Part shown: piece by piece, positions 33,563-42,753 of the stretch
Numbering within the stretch: position 1 is the first letter of the stretch
How the letters are laid out: each line of letters starts with the position of its first letter
NCBI GenBank assembly: GCA_015055945.1
Contig: SVHH01000002.1
Location: forward strand, 153,374 to 217,373
Direction: 5' to 3'
Length of the DNA: 64,000 nucleotides
From: Clostridiales bacterium
Lineage (GTDB): Bacteria > Bacillota > Clostridia > Christensenellales > Borkfalkiaceae
Notes under the pieces: model-generated
Told to the model about the DNA's origin: nothing
The model's database searches: none
The model's input: only the letters and a program-made list of their open reading frames with translations
Translations under genes and position numbers: made by a program

Positions 33563-35128
33563 ATGGAAGGTACTTTTTGGGCGTTCCTTCCGGCGATTAT
33601 AGCAATCGTGCTTGCGCTTGTTACTAAACAAGTATATATCTCGCTCTTTTTCGGGATATTGGTCGGCGCGTTGATGTACACCGGTGGCGACGTACTTAAC
33701 GGACTCTTTACGCTTTACGACGTAATGAGCAAAAAGGTTGGGGAGAACGTTCCCATTATCGTGTTCTTGGTAGTGCTTGGCATTTTGGTTATCTTAATGC
33801 AAAAGTCTGGTGGTGCTAAGGCGTATGGAGATTGGGCTAGTAGAAATATTAAGTCTAAGGGCGGTGCACTTGCCGCTACTGCTGGACTTGGCTGCTTGAT
33901 TTTCGTTGACGACTACTTTAACTGTTTGACGGTTGGTTCAGTTATGCGCCCCGTAACCGACAGATTTAAAGTTTCAAGATCAAAACTTGCTTACATTATC
34001 GACGCAACCGCAGCGCCCGTGTGCATTATCGCACCTATTTCAAGTTGGGCGGCGGCTGTTGCTGGTGAACTTTCTGGCGATGGTATTATGGTTTTCATAA
34101 GCACTATTCCTTTTAATATTTACGCTATACTTACTCTCGTAATGGTTTTCGCACTTTGCTTTATTAAGTTTGACTTTGGCAGAATGAAGAAAAACGATAT
34201 GATAACCTTTACTACTGGCGACGTTCACTCAGGCATTACTGAAGACGTTGAAAAGAAAGATGAAGTGCTTACTAACCCCAAAGGCAAAGTTCGTCATCTT
34301 ATTATCCCCGTAGTAGTTTTAATTCTTTGCTGCATCGGCGGAATGATTTATACTGGTTACTTCTTTGACTGGGATGCTGAACTCATCACTAACGTTCCGC
34401 AATCATCAAACGTAATCGAAGCGTTTTCTAACTGTTCAGCAGGACACTCGCTTGCAATCGGTTCAACAATTGCGCTTATAATAATCGCCGCGTACTATAT
34501 GATAGCAAAAGTAGTTTCTTTCAAAGATATGATGAACAGCATTTCAGAAGGTTTTAAGGCAATGGTTCCCGCAATCCTTATTTTGACGTTTGCTTGGTCA
34601 ATTTCAGGTATTATGGGCGCTAAGGGTGGATATCTCGATGCGCAAGCATTTGTTCAAAATAACCTTGCAAACAGCAACTTCCCGACTGCTTTATTCCCTG
34701 TAATTTTCTTCATTCTTGCTGGCGTAATTGCTTTTTCTACCGGCACTTCTTGGGGAACGTTCGGCGTACTCGTACCTATCGCGGTAACCCTTTTAGGCGG
34801 CGAAGGAACGCTTACTATTATGACCGTTTCAGCAACGCTTGGCGGTGCAGTGTTCGGCGACCACGTTTCTCCCATTTCAGATACGACCATTTTGGCATCT
34901 GCTGGTGCACAATGCAACCACGTTGAACACGTAAACACTCAACTACCCTATGCAGCAGTAGTTGCTGGCATAGCGGCAGTAACCTATATAGTAGGTGGCG
35001 TGTGTGCAACACTTGGTAGCGTGCTTAGTGGAATAATTATGTGGGCTGTTGCATTAGTTTTATTTGTAGGCACAGTTATCTTAATTAAGTTCTTAAACAA
35101 GAAAAAAGAAAACGCAGCGCATCAGTAA
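33563..35128 (+). CDS. NhaC-family Na+/H+ antiporter
   Basis: 521 residues with about 12 hydrophobic helices. The family pattern is clear: FLPAIIAIVLALVTKQVYIS at the N-terminus, GCLIFVDDYFNCLTVGSVMR (paired Asp, residues about 113-132), ATAAPVCIIAPISSWAA (about 148-164), FSTGTSWGTFGVLVPIA (about 392-408) and a GDHVSPISDTTIL motif near 432. The Asp pair and the HxSPxSDTT motif are typical of NhaC-type sodium/proton or malate-lactate exchangers, so the ion coupling is likely sodium but the exact substrate is open. AAAGGAG precedes the ATG. It follows glnA by 106 bases without a clear terminator between them. Confidence 0.9.
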   Translation: MEGTFWAFLPAIIAIVLALVTKQVYISLFFGILVGALMYTGGDVLNGLFTLYDVMSKKVGENVPIIVFLVVLGILVILMQKSGGAKAYGDWASRNIKSKGGALAATAGLGCLIFVDDYFNCLTVGSVMRPVTDRFKVSRSKLAYIIDATAAPVCIIAPISSWAAAVAGELSGDGIMVFISTIPFNIYAILTLVMVFALCFIKFDFGRMKKNDMITFTTGDVHSGITEDVEKKDEVLTNPKGKVRHLIIPVVVLILCCIGGMIYTGYFFDWDAELITNVPQSSNVIEAFSNCSAGHSLAIGSTIALIIIAAYYMIAKVVSFKDMMNSISEGFKAMVPAILILTFAWSISGIMGAKGGYLDAQAFVQNNLANSNFPTALFPVIFFILAGVIAFSTGTSWGTFGVLVPIAVTLLGGEGTLTIMTVSATLGGAVFGDHVSPISDTTILASAGAQCNHVEHVNTQLPYAAVVAGIAAVTYIVGGVCATLGSVLSGIIMWAVALVLFVGTVILIKFLNKKKENAAHQ

Positions 35129-35175
35129 AGACTAAATAAACTGAAATAAATTATGACGACCTAAAAATAAATAAA

Positions 35176-35207
35176 AAAACACCGACTTTATTAAAAGTCG
35201 GTGTTTT
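35176..35207. terminator. Bidirectional terminator between the antiporter and the GPH transporter
   Basis: 14-bp perfect stem AAAACACCGACTTT/AAAGTCGGTGTTTT between converging genes. Confidence 0.92.
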
Positions 35208-35233
35208 AATTTTAAGTTAATCGTTAAAGAAGA

Positions 35234-36726
35234 TTATTCTTTTTTAGCAGTGTCAGCAACGTCTTCAGCAAGGCTGTTGTCTTCTTTTAATTCAGCAACT
35301 TCTTCTGCGGGAGCAGCGGCTGCTTCAGCAGCGCGGCGAGCAGTGAGTTCTTCAGTCATTTGAGCAACTTTCTTCTTGTTCAAGTTGTAAATGAAAGTGA
35401 TTGAAATGAACATTACGATAGCACTGAAAGAATAGAGTGCCGCAACGAGCCATTTCATATTTTCAGCAACAGCGAAGGGTTGATCTGCGCCTAACTCGCC
35501 TTTATAACCGAGTGCGCCCATGATAAGGATAACTGCAGACGGGCCAAGACCTTGAGCAAGTTTTCTGAAGAAAGAGTGGAGTGAGTAAACAGTACCTTCT
35601 TCTTTAGTGCCGTTCTTCCATTCGTTGTAGTCGATAGCGTCAGCCATAAGTGCCCAAGAAACGCAGGTGTAGAAACCTAAACCAAAGCCGAAGAATACTT
35701 GAGCAACAACGTAACCAATAAGACCTACCGTCCGTTACCTAAAGGTAAGAACAATAAGAGTGCACCGAAAGTACTTACGGCAGCACCAACAGAGCACGCT
35801 TCTTTCTTACCCCATTTGTTTACGATGTTTTTAATAAACGGCATAAACGCGAACATGGGGAGATAACTGATAAGCATTATGATACCTGAAATTTGTGCGT
35901 TACCAAAGTAAGATTGGAATAAAACGGCAGTAGCGGTTGTAGAACCTTGCATACCGATGAACATTGCCATAGCAGCGAGAGTTGCGCCGATAGCAGCGGG
36001 GTTCTTAAGGAAGTTCCACATTGCTTTGAAAACGTTGAACTTAACCTTCTTTTCGCTAACCTTAACGGTGCTTTCTTCTACACGGATAGTGGTAGTTTTA
36101 AGCATATAAAGGAAGCAAATTAAGCCGATAACACCCATAACGATAGCCGCAATGAAAACGGTTTCACCTTTAAGGTTGTTAGAAGCGTCGTAGCAAAGGA
36201 TGGGAAGAAGTACCATCGGTAAAATGTTACCAACCATTGAACCGATTGAACGCCAAGTTGAGAGTTGTGATCTTTCAGCACCATCTTGAGTGATAACTGA
36301 CATCATTGAGCCGTAAGGAACGTTAGCAATGGTGTAGAAAGCATCCCACAAAACGTAACCGAGAACGAAAAGTACGCATCTCATAACGAGCGGTGCTTTA
36401 GGCAAGGGAAGGAAGAAGAACAACCCAGAGAACAACAAACCAAGCGCGCCTACAAAGATGTACGCTTTAAACTTGCCGCGTTTATATTTTCTCTTATCCG
36501 CGTCGAACATAGAGCCTAGAATCGGGTCGTTAATAGCATCCCAAAATTGAACAACTAAAAGTAAAATAGCATAGAGTTCTTCGCCGAGCGCCATAAATTG
36601 CGTCCAGAAGATGGCCATAATAGAACTCTTTAATGCGAAACTCATATTGCAACCTAAATCGCCGGCTGCATATGAAAGTTTGTCCCTCATACCGAAAGGA
36701 CGAGTCTTGTTAACGGTTTTTTCCAT
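35234..36726 (-). pseudogene. GPH-family (MelB-like) sugar transporter, frameshifted
   Basis: The first 333 codons (36726-35725) encode a glycoside-pentoside-hexuronide:cation symporter: LSYAAGDLGCNMSFALKSS at the N-terminus and DAINDPILGSMFDADKRKYK as the hallmark Asp motif. They then run ...LLLFLPLGNGR into TAG. From just downstream, another frame continues as TVGLIGYVVAQVFFGFG and on to MADAIDYNEWKNGTKEEGTV, the standard C-terminal half, ending at 35234. Adding a single base near 35727-35735 restores about 497 residues, the normal length. Everything else is intact, so the shift is recent or is a sequence error. AGGAGG precedes the ATG. It is divergent from a GH2 glycosidase, a typical uptake-hydrolysis pair. 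Confidence 0.85.
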
Positions 36727-36792
36727 ATTTTCCTCCTGATATATATATATTTAGGGCGGCAAAAAACCGCACTGACCGCCCCTTAATTTGTA

Positions 36793-36807
36793 TATACATT
36801 ATGTATA
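36793..36807. promoter_or_regulatory. Candidate operator over the GPH transporter promoter
   Basis: Perfect dyad TATACAT-T-ATGTATA overlapping the minus-strand -10 box, between the divergent transporter and GH2 genes. It could bind a sugar-responsive repressor. Confidence 0.45.
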
Positions 36808-36826
36808 ATATATAAAGAATTGTCAA
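36798..36826 (-). promoter_or_regulatory. Sigma-A promoter of the GPH transporter
   Basis: Minus-strand TTGACA (36821-36826), 17 bases, CATAAT (36798-36803). Confidence 0.75.
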
Positions 36827-36910
36827 TACTGATTTTTGTTTTTTTAGATTGCTTTTACAAAAAGTAATAAAAAATGGCGTAAAAATACCAATAAAAAGGC
36901 ATTTTTGCTA

Positions 36911-36939
36911 TTGACAGTTGGGCTTGGTTCAAGTATAAT
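36911..36939 (+). promoter_or_regulatory. Consensus sigma-A promoter of the GH2 gene
   Basis: TTGACA (36911-36916), exactly 17 bases, TATAAT (36934-36939), both boxes perfect. Confidence 0.92.
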
Positions 36940-36991
36940 ATTCTATAGTAATTATAAAAATATACGTGTAAAACGTTTTTTGGAGGAAAGA

Positions 36992-39256
36992 ATGAGAAAC
37001 ATTGTAAAAATTAACGACGGCTGGAATTTTTATAAAAACAATGCCGACGTATCAGCACTTAGCGGCGAGTGTGAAGCCGTTAATCTTCCGCATTCTTGGA
37101 ACGCGGTTGACGGTCAAGACGGTGGAAACGATTATTTCCGCGGCCCGTGTGTTTACACAAAAAAATTCGCTAAAGCCGACCTTCCTGAAGGCGAAAAGGT
37201 TTATATTGAAATTCGCGGTGCGAATTCTTCTGCTGAACTTTTCGTTGACGGCAAGAGTTTGAAAGTTCACCACGGCGGTTATTCTACTTGGCGTGTTGAT
37301 ATAACTGATGAAATTAAAGAAGAAATTGAAATCGCTATTAAAGTGGACAACTCTGCAAACGACTTCGTTTATCCGCAAATGGCGGACTTCACTTTCTACG
37401 GCGGTATTTATCGCGACGTATACTTAATCGGCGTACCCGCAACCCACTTTGACCTTGATTATTACGGCGCGCCCGGTATTAAGGTTACGCCCGTTATGGA
37501 CGGTGCAAACGCCAATGTTGAAATTGAAGTTTATATCACCGATATGGCTAATGGCGATGCTGTTAAATATACTATTACTGATAAAGAAGGCAATATCGTT
37601 GCTGAAAGTACGGCGGCGGACAAAAAATTTAACACCGTTATCGAAAACGCGCATCTTTGGAATGGTAGAAAAGATCCGTATCTTTACTCAGCAAAAGCGG
37701 AAATTATTCGCGACGGCGCTGCTATCGACAGCGTTGGTGCAACTTTCGGTTGCAGAAGTTTTAAGATTGACCCTGAACTAGGCTTTATCTTAAACGGCGA
37801 AGAATATCCCTTGCGCGGTGTATCACGCCATCAAGATAGATGGGGTATCGGTAACGCACTTCTTCCCGAACATCACGAAGAAGATATCGATTTAATTATG
37901 GAAGTTGGCGCAACCACTATTAGACTTGCGCATTATCAACACGATCAATATTTTTATGACCTTTGCGACAAGAAAGGCTTGGTAATTTGGGCGGAAATTC
38001 CGTACATCTCAAGACATCTTCCTAAGGGCAGAGAAAATACCATTTCTCAAATGAAAGAACTTATTGCGCAAAACTATAACCACGCGTCAATCGTGGTTTG
38101 GGGGCTTTCTAACGAAATTACTATGGGTGGCGCGGGCGACCCCGATTTGTTGGAAAATCACCATATCTTAAACGATTTAGTTCACGAATGGGATAAAACC
38201 CGTCTTACCACAATGGCTTGCGTTTCTATGTGCGGTATGGATGAACCTTACGTTCAAATTCCCGACGTTGTTTCATACAACCATTATTTTGGTTGGTACG
38301 GCGGCGATACGTCTATGAACGGGCCTTGGTTTGATAAATTCCACGCAAAATATCCCAACAAACCCATTGGCGTAAGTGAATACGGCTGTGAAGCGCTCAA
38401 CTGGCATACTTCTAATCCCAAACAAGGCGATTACACCGAAGAATATCAAGCGTACTATCACGAAGAATTAATTAAACAACTCTTCACCCGCAAATATCTT
38501 TGGGCAACTCACGTTTGGAATATGTTTGACTTTGGTGCGGATGCTAGAGCAGAAGGCGGCGAAAACGGTCAAAACCACAAGGGCTTAGTTACTATGGATA
38601 GAAAGTACAAAAAGGATGCTTTCTATGCATATAAAGCATGGCTCTCTGACGAACCGTTCGTTCATCTTTGCGGCAAGCGCTATATCGACCGCGTTGAAGA
38701 TGTTACTAAGGTAACGGTTTATTCTAACCAACCCGAAGTTGAACTCTTCGTTAACGGCGAAAGCATCGGCAAAAAGCAAAGCCCCGAACACTTCTTCTAT
38801 TTTGACGTTGAAAACAAAGGCGAAAGCAAAATCGTTGCAAAAAGTGGCGACTTAAAAGACGAAAGCGTTATCAGAAAGGTTGACGAAATGAACCCCGATT
38901 ACGTTCTCAAAGAAAAAGGTGCAGTTCTTAACTGGTTTGACGTTGAAGAAAAAGAAGGCAGATACTCACTCAACGACAAGATGAGCGATATTTTGGCATC
39001 TTTCTGGGGTAAACTCTGGTTTGCAAAAATAGGTCTTAAGATAAAGAAAGCATTATCTGGCAGCAAGACTAAAGAAAAATCAGGCTTTGAAGTAAGTGAA
39101 GATATGATGCAAATGATGGGCGGCTTTACCGTACTTCGCTTAACTTCGCTTATGGGTGCTTTAGATATCAAGTGGTCTAAAGAAGAACTTCTTGCAATGA
39201 ATAAAGAACTCAACCGCATTAGAAAACCCAAAAAGATAAGAGAAAAGAAACAATAA
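36992..39256 (+). CDS. Glycoside hydrolase family 2 (beta-galactosidase/beta-glucuronidase-like)
   Basis: 754 residues. Jelly-roll sugar-binding domain first (NLPHSWNAVDGQDGGNDYFR, residues about 29-48), then an Ig-like domain, then the TIM barrel with GVSRHQDRWGIGNAL. The acid/base Glu is in WGLSNEIT (about 373) and the nucleophile Glu in GVSEYGCEA (about 462). After the barrel come an Ig-like domain and a lysine-rich helical extension of about 130 residues (LDIKWSKEELLAMNKELNRI) that standard GH2 enzymes lack. There is no signal peptide, so it acts in the cytoplasm on imported glycosides. The start is ATG 36992 behind TGGAGG. It pairs with the divergent GPH transporter. Confidence 0.92.
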   Translation: MRNIVKINDGWNFYKNNADVSALSGECEAVNLPHSWNAVDGQDGGNDYFRGPCVYTKKFAKADLPEGEKVYIEIRGANSSAELFVDGKSLKVHHGGYSTWRVDITDEIKEEIEIAIKVDNSANDFVYPQMADFTFYGGIYRDVYLIGVPATHFDLDYYGAPGIKVTPVMDGANANVEIEVYITDMANGDAVKYTITDKEGNIVAESTAADKKFNTVIENAHLWNGRKDPYLYSAKAEIIRDGAAIDSVGATFGCRSFKIDPELGFILNGEEYPLRGVSRHQDRWGIGNALLPEHHEEDIDLIMEVGATTIRLAHYQHDQYFYDLCDKKGLVIWAEIPYISRHLPKGRENTISQMKELIAQNYNHASIVVWGLSNEITMGGAGDPDLLENHHILNDLVHEWDKTRLTTMACVSMCGMDEPYVQIPDVVSYNHYFGWYGGDTSMNGPWFDKFHAKYPNKPIGVSEYGCEALNWHTSNPKQGDYTEEYQAYYHEELIKQLFTRKYLWATHVWNMFDFGADARAEGGENGQNHKGLVTMDRKYKKDAFYAYKAWLSDEPFVHLCGKRYIDRVEDVTKVTVYSNQPEVELFVNGESIGKKQSPEHFFYFDVENKGESKIVAKSGDLKDESVIRKVDEMNPDYVLKEKGAVLNWFDVEEKEGRYSLNDKMSDILASFWGKLWFAKIGLKIKKALSGSKTKEKSGFEVSEDMMQMMGGFTVLRLTSLMGALDIKWSKEELLAMNKELNRIRKPKKIREKKQ

Positions 39257-39274
39257 GCAATAAATAACAAATAG

Positions 39275-39304
39275 AAAGGGCAAGCCAAATCGGCTTGTCC
39301 TTTC
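39275..39304 (+). terminator. Terminator of the GH2 gene
   Basis: Stem built on CAAGCC/GGCTTG with a loop AAATC and flanking G-rich/T-rich arms, 19 bases after the stop. Confidence 0.75.
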
Positions 39305-39327
39305 ATTATAAAAATAAAAAGTACAAT

Positions 39328-39356
39328 AAAGCGCGTGAATTGTCTTCACGCGCTTT
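39328..39356. terminator. Terminator, probably of the XRE repressor gene
   Basis: 12-bp stem AAAGCGCGTGAA/TTCACGCGCTTT with A/T flanks on both sides, four bases from the stop of the minus-strand XRE gene. Confidence 0.85.
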
Positions 39357-39359
39357 TAC

Positions 39360-39563
39360 TTATCTTTCTAATAAAAAATCAACAGAAACTTCAAAAAAGG
39401 CAGCAATGCTGACAAGCATATCTAAGTCGGGTTCACGACTGCCCGTTTCCCAAAAACTTATCGTTTGGTTGCAAACGCCAAGAATATCCCCCAACTGGCG
39501 CTGGGATAGTTTTTTTTCTATCCTTAACTCTTTTAATCTTTCCCCAAAAACATTATCTTTCAT
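39360..39563 (-). CDS. Small XRE-family repressor next to the SipW/TasA-like operon
   Basis: 67 residues, essentially one helix-turn-helix: FGERLKELRIEKKLSQRQLG, then DILGVCNQTISFWETGSREP and a short closing helix ending DFLLER. Proteins of this size are SinR/Xre-type repressors. I place the start at ATG 39563. An in-frame ATG at 39584 gives 74 residues. Neither has a ribosome site, and the mRNA may be nearly leaderless (TATAGT lies about 10 bases before 39563). It points away from a strong promoter whose spacer is a perfect dyad, so autoregulation and control of the divergent operon are likely. This parallels SinR control of tapA-sipW-tasA in B. subtilis, though the proteins may not be orthologous. 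Confidence 0.8.
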   Translation of the reverse strand: MKDNVFGERLKELRIEKKLSQRQLGDILGVCNQTISFWETGSREPDLDMLVSIAAFFEVSVDFLLER

Positions 39564-39597
39564 ACGAATAATTTTACTATACAATATATAAAATCGC

Positions 39598-39626
39598 TTG
39601 ACATCCTACAAAATGTAGGATATAAT
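39598..39626 (+). promoter_or_regulatory. Consensus promoter with an operator dyad as spacer
   Basis: TTGACA (39598-39603) and TATAAT (39621-39626) with a 17-base spacer TCCTACA-AAA-TGTAGGA that is itself a perfect inverted repeat. A repressor bound there would block RNA polymerase. It reads towards sipW, away from the XRE gene. Confidence 0.85.
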
Positions 39627-39777
39627 AAACACCTAGAATAAATAAAGTCAACCGCAAGTGTAAAGGCTTGCAGTGCAAAAATGCATAACGAATAAGCACA
39701 GAGCATAAGTAATATTTGTGCTTAAAAAACACAACAATAATTAAAATATAAAAAAGGCATATTTTTTTTGCTTTTAA

Positions 39778-39797
39778 TACATCACAAAATGATGTAT
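39778..39797. promoter_or_regulatory. Operator-like dyad, copy 1
   Basis: TACATCA-CAAAA-TGATGTA inverted repeat, identical in 20 bases to copy 2. It shares the central ACAAAATG with the spacer dyad at 39604-39620. Confidence 0.65.
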
Positions 39798-39945
39798 GCA
39801 ACCCCAAAATAGACAAAACGAACTTATATAAAAAAGTTAATTTTTAACATATTTTTTTAGATATATCAAAAATTGCCTTTAATAAGTTTACAGTTCTAAA
39901 AAAATTGTAAATAACAAAAAATCTTTTATTTGTGGGGTAAAATTG

Positions 39946-39975
39946 TTTAACCTACATCACAAAATGATGTATTAT
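39946..39975 (+). promoter_or_regulatory. Candidate sipW-operon promoter enclosing dyad copy 2
   Basis: TTTAAC (39946-39951), 18 bases, TATTAT (39970-39975). The dyad TACATCACAAAATGATGTA (39953-39971) fills the spacer, as in the promoter at 39598. Confidence 0.55.
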
Positions 39976-40059
39976 TAACGCCTAATGATTTTTTAACTAA
40001 AAATAACGCGTTCGCTAACCGTTGTTAGCAAGTGATTATTTAGAGATAGGAAAAGTACA

Positions 40060-40920
40060 ATGAATGAAAAATCATACAAAAAAAGCAAAGTCGACCTAGC
40101 AACTAGTATATTTGGCTGGATAAGTTTCGCGCTTGCTTTAATCATGGTTGCGGCAACGTTCATATCGTTTTTTAGCGATAGCAAAAACGGAAAAGAATTT
40201 TTGGGCGCAAAGATTTTTATCGTTCAAACCGACTCAATGAGTAAAGGTGAGGCGGAAGACGAAGGAATTTTCTTTAACGCGGGCGACGTTGTTTTGATTA
40301 AAACGGTTCAAGACAACACCAAATTTAAAGAAGGGGACGTAATTGCGTTTATATCGTTGAATGCGGAAAGTTACGGCAAAACCTTAACCCACAAAATTCG
40401 TGAAGTAAAGTACAATACGGTTGGCGAGTTAATAGGTTACGTAACCTACGGCATCAATACCGACACAAATGACCAAACGCTTGTCCAACCCGAGAATGTA
40501 ATCGGTGAATATGCTGGTAAAGTTCCGGCTGTGGGGCACGTGTTCGCGTTCTTAAAGACCGAACGCGGCTACGCTACTTGTATATTGTTACCGCTTATGT
40601 TGCTTGCAATACACTTTAGTATAAAACTTGGCGGGCTTTTAGAAAGAAAACGCCTTAAAAAACTTGGTTTTGATATTGACGGAGTTTTGAGCGCGGCTGA
40701 AGAAGTAAAGGAAGTAAAAGAAATTGCTTCAACTGCTCCCAAAAATGAAGAAAAGCCCTTAGAACAAGTAAAAGGGCAACTAGTTCCTAAAACTTCTAAA
40801 GAAAAAAAGGTGAATAAAACTGAAGAAGCGGAAGAAACTGAAGACCAAATCGTACAACAAATTTTAGCAAAACAAAAAGAATTGAAACTTTCTCGAAAAA
40901 AGAAGAAAGGAAAAAGATAA
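40060..40920 (+). CDS. sipW: Signal peptidase I, SipW (ER) type
   Basis: 286 residues. A membrane helix at about 15-38 is followed by the catalytic Ser in KIFIVQTDSMSKGE (about residue 62) and by KTLTHKIREV (about 112), where His replaces the usual catalytic Lys. The Ser/His pair defines the ER/SipW class. A second membrane helix is near 180-195 (GYATCILLPLMLLAIHFSI). The C-terminus is a long Lys/Glu-rich tail ending LSRKKKKGKR. SipW-type peptidases process TasA/camelysin-type fibre proteins. Two such proteins follow directly, so this enzyme is most likely dedicated to them. A weak AGG-type ribosome site precedes the ATG. Confidence 0.9.
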   Translation: MNEKSYKKSKVDLATSIFGWISFALALIMVAATFISFFSDSKNGKEFLGAKIFIVQTDSMSKGEAEDEGIFFNAGDVVLIKTVQDNTKFKEGDVIAFISLNAESYGKTLTHKIREVKYNTVGELIGYVTYGINTDTNDQTLVQPENVIGEYAGKVPAVGHVFAFLKTERGYATCILLPLMLLAIHFSIKLGGLLERKRLKKLGFDIDGVLSAAEEVKEVKEIASTAPKNEEKPLEQVKGQLVPKTSKEKKVNKTEEAEETEDQIVQQILAKQKELKLSRKKKKGKR

Positions 40921-40985
40921 TTAAAAGCGTTTCGTTTTTTTGAAAGAAAAAACAAATTCATATATTATTTTAGGAGGTCGTTAAA

Positions 40986-42707
40986 ATGACTAAAGAAACC
41001 AAAAAAAGAGCAGGTATAATTGCAAACCTTGTTGCAATTATCGTATGCCTTGCTATGCTTATGGGTACTACTTTTGCTTGGTTTACTGATTCAGAAACCA
41101 ATAGCGGAAACATCATTAAGAGTGGTACGCTTAACTTAGAAGCATACTGGGCAATGGGCACGGAAGAACTCGATGCTGCAACTTGGAAAGAGTTTGAAGA
41201 CGGTAAAATTTTTAATAATGCAAATATTGAACCTAATCACACCGTTGCAAGACACTTTAAGATTGAAAACAAAGGTTCACTTGCATTAAAGTTCAAACTC
41301 GTTATCATTCCTAACGGCGCAGTTTCAAAACTTGCAGACGTAGTTGACGTTTATTATGCTAATCCCGCAACTAAACTTCCAGAAAACGCTGATCTTTCTA
41401 ATCTTAATGGCATTCGTAAAGTTGGTACTCTTGCAGACTTAATCGCAGATCCCGACGGTGCTGCTTACGGCGTACTTTTATCTGAAGAAATTGAAATGGC
41501 AACCATCGCATTTAAAATGCAAGAAACTGCTGGTAATGAATATCAAAATCTTTCAATTGGAGATAATTTTGACATCAAAATCGTTGCTGCTCAATATTCT
41601 TATGAATCAGATGATTTTGGCACTGATTATGATGAAAACGCACCGTTGCCTTGGACTGGTGCTGTAGATACTTCATGGTATAACGATACCGACACCGAAT
41701 TTTTATTAGATACGACTGAACAACTCGCTGGTCTTGCACAACTTGTTGATGCTGGCAACAACTTTGCTGGTAAAACTATTAAGTTAGATGCTAATATTGA
41801 TTTGGGCGCAAAAGATAGCAATGGAAACGCAGTTCCTTTCAACCCTATCGGACATTCTAGTCAAGGTAAATCTTTTAAAGGTACTTTTGACGGTAAAGGC
41901 AACACTATTTCTAACATGTACGAACAAAGTGATCTTAGTGCATGGCAATATGAAGGTGAATATTATGGTCTTTTCGCATACACCGAAGGCGCAACCATTA
42001 AAAACGTTACGATTGAAAACGCATACGTTTCTAGCGGAAGAAATGAAGCAGCGTGTGTTGTAGGTAATGCAGTTGATACTACTTTTGCTGACATCAACAT
42101 TAAAGATAGCACTTTAATTGCTTATAACAACTCAGCAGGTGGCGTAGCAGCAGAATGCTATGGAAATTGCTCTTTTACCAATATTACCGTTGATGAAGAT
42201 ACTGTTATCGGTCCTCTTTGGGGTACTTATGACGTTAGACTTGGTGGTGTTGTAGGTATGGTTCAGACTGGTAATAATGTAACATTTAAAAATATTGTTA
42301 TTGCTTGTCAATTAGATGCAATCAATGACGTTGCTGCTAACTATCAATACTGGTTATATCGTTACTGTGGTATGTTGATTGGTCATGTTGACGCAGTTAA
42401 CGGTGTAGCAGATCCTTCTGGATATGTTACCTGTGAAGACGTAAAAGTTATCTATGATGAATGGGTTAACTATCATTACTGTGAAGATGCCGATCTTGGT
42501 GCTGGTAGTTATAATGGTCCTGGCGAATATAAATATGCTCGTGTAGAAGCAGGAACAGGCACTAATGGTATTGATTTAGAAAAATGCAATCATAATGATG
42601 ACGAATCACACAATGTACTTATTGTATTCGATCAACTTTTCGGTGGTGGTCAAGGTGTTAAAGGTCTTAAAACCTATGACGGTGTAACCGTTGTTTACAA
42701 CAACTAA
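40986..42707 (+). CDS. TasA/camelysin-like surface protein with beta-helix region (paralogue 1)
   Basis: 573 residues. A SipW-type signal sequence (basic start, hydrophobic residues about 10-30, then TTFAWFTDSETNSGN) leads into a TasA/camelysin-like beta-rich domain to about residue 215: SGTLNLEAYW, ARHFKIENKGSLALKFKLVI, ATIAFKMQETAGNEYQNLSI. A linker (PWTGAVDTSWYNDTDTEF) leads to a C-terminal right-handed beta-helix/GLUG-like part (GTFDGKGNTISNMYEQ, EGATIKNVTIENAYVSSG). It is likely exported and assembled at the cell surface as a fibre or matrix subunit. AGGAGG precedes the ATG. It is translated after sipW, and its N-terminal domain and leader are duplicated in the next gene. Confidence 0.85.
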   Translation: MTKETKKRAGIIANLVAIIVCLAMLMGTTFAWFTDSETNSGNIIKSGTLNLEAYWAMGTEELDAATWKEFEDGKIFNNANIEPNHTVARHFKIENKGSLALKFKLVIIPNGAVSKLADVVDVYYANPATKLPENADLSNLNGIRKVGTLADLIADPDGAAYGVLLSEEIEMATIAFKMQETAGNEYQNLSIGDNFDIKIVAAQYSYESDDFGTDYDENAPLPWTGAVDTSWYNDTDTEFLLDTTEQLAGLAQLVDAGNNFAGKTIKLDANIDLGAKDSNGNAVPFNPIGHSSQGKSFKGTFDGKGNTISNMYEQSDLSAWQYEGEYYGLFAYTEGATIKNVTIENAYVSSGRNEAACVVGNAVDTTFADINIKDSTLIAYNNSAGGVAAECYGNCSFTNITVDEDTVIGPLWGTYDVRLGGVVGMVQTGNNVTFKNIVIACQLDAINDVAANYQYWLYRYCGMLIGHVDAVNGVADPSGYVTCEDVKVIYDEWVNYHYCEDADLGAGSYNGPGEYKYARVEAGTGTNGIDLEKCNHNDDESHNVLIVFDQLFGGGQGVKGLKTYDGVTVVYNN

Positions 42708-42753
42708 TAATAGTTAAAAAATCTTTTATATAAATATTTAGGAGGTCATTAAA

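Larger units (their letters stand above)
39627..40059 (+). other. Non-coding leader between the XRE gene and sipW
   Basis: 433 bases with no convincing gene. It contains two identical 20-base dyads, TACATCACAAAATGATGTAT at 39778-39797 and 39953-39972, separated by AT-rich sequence. The second sits in a promoter-like element. Only very short frames are present. It may be a long 5' leader, or separate promoters for the same operon. Confidence 0.6.

Noticed and set aside
39627..40059. Small genes in the sipW leader
   Set aside because: Only frames of a few codons without ribosome sites are present.
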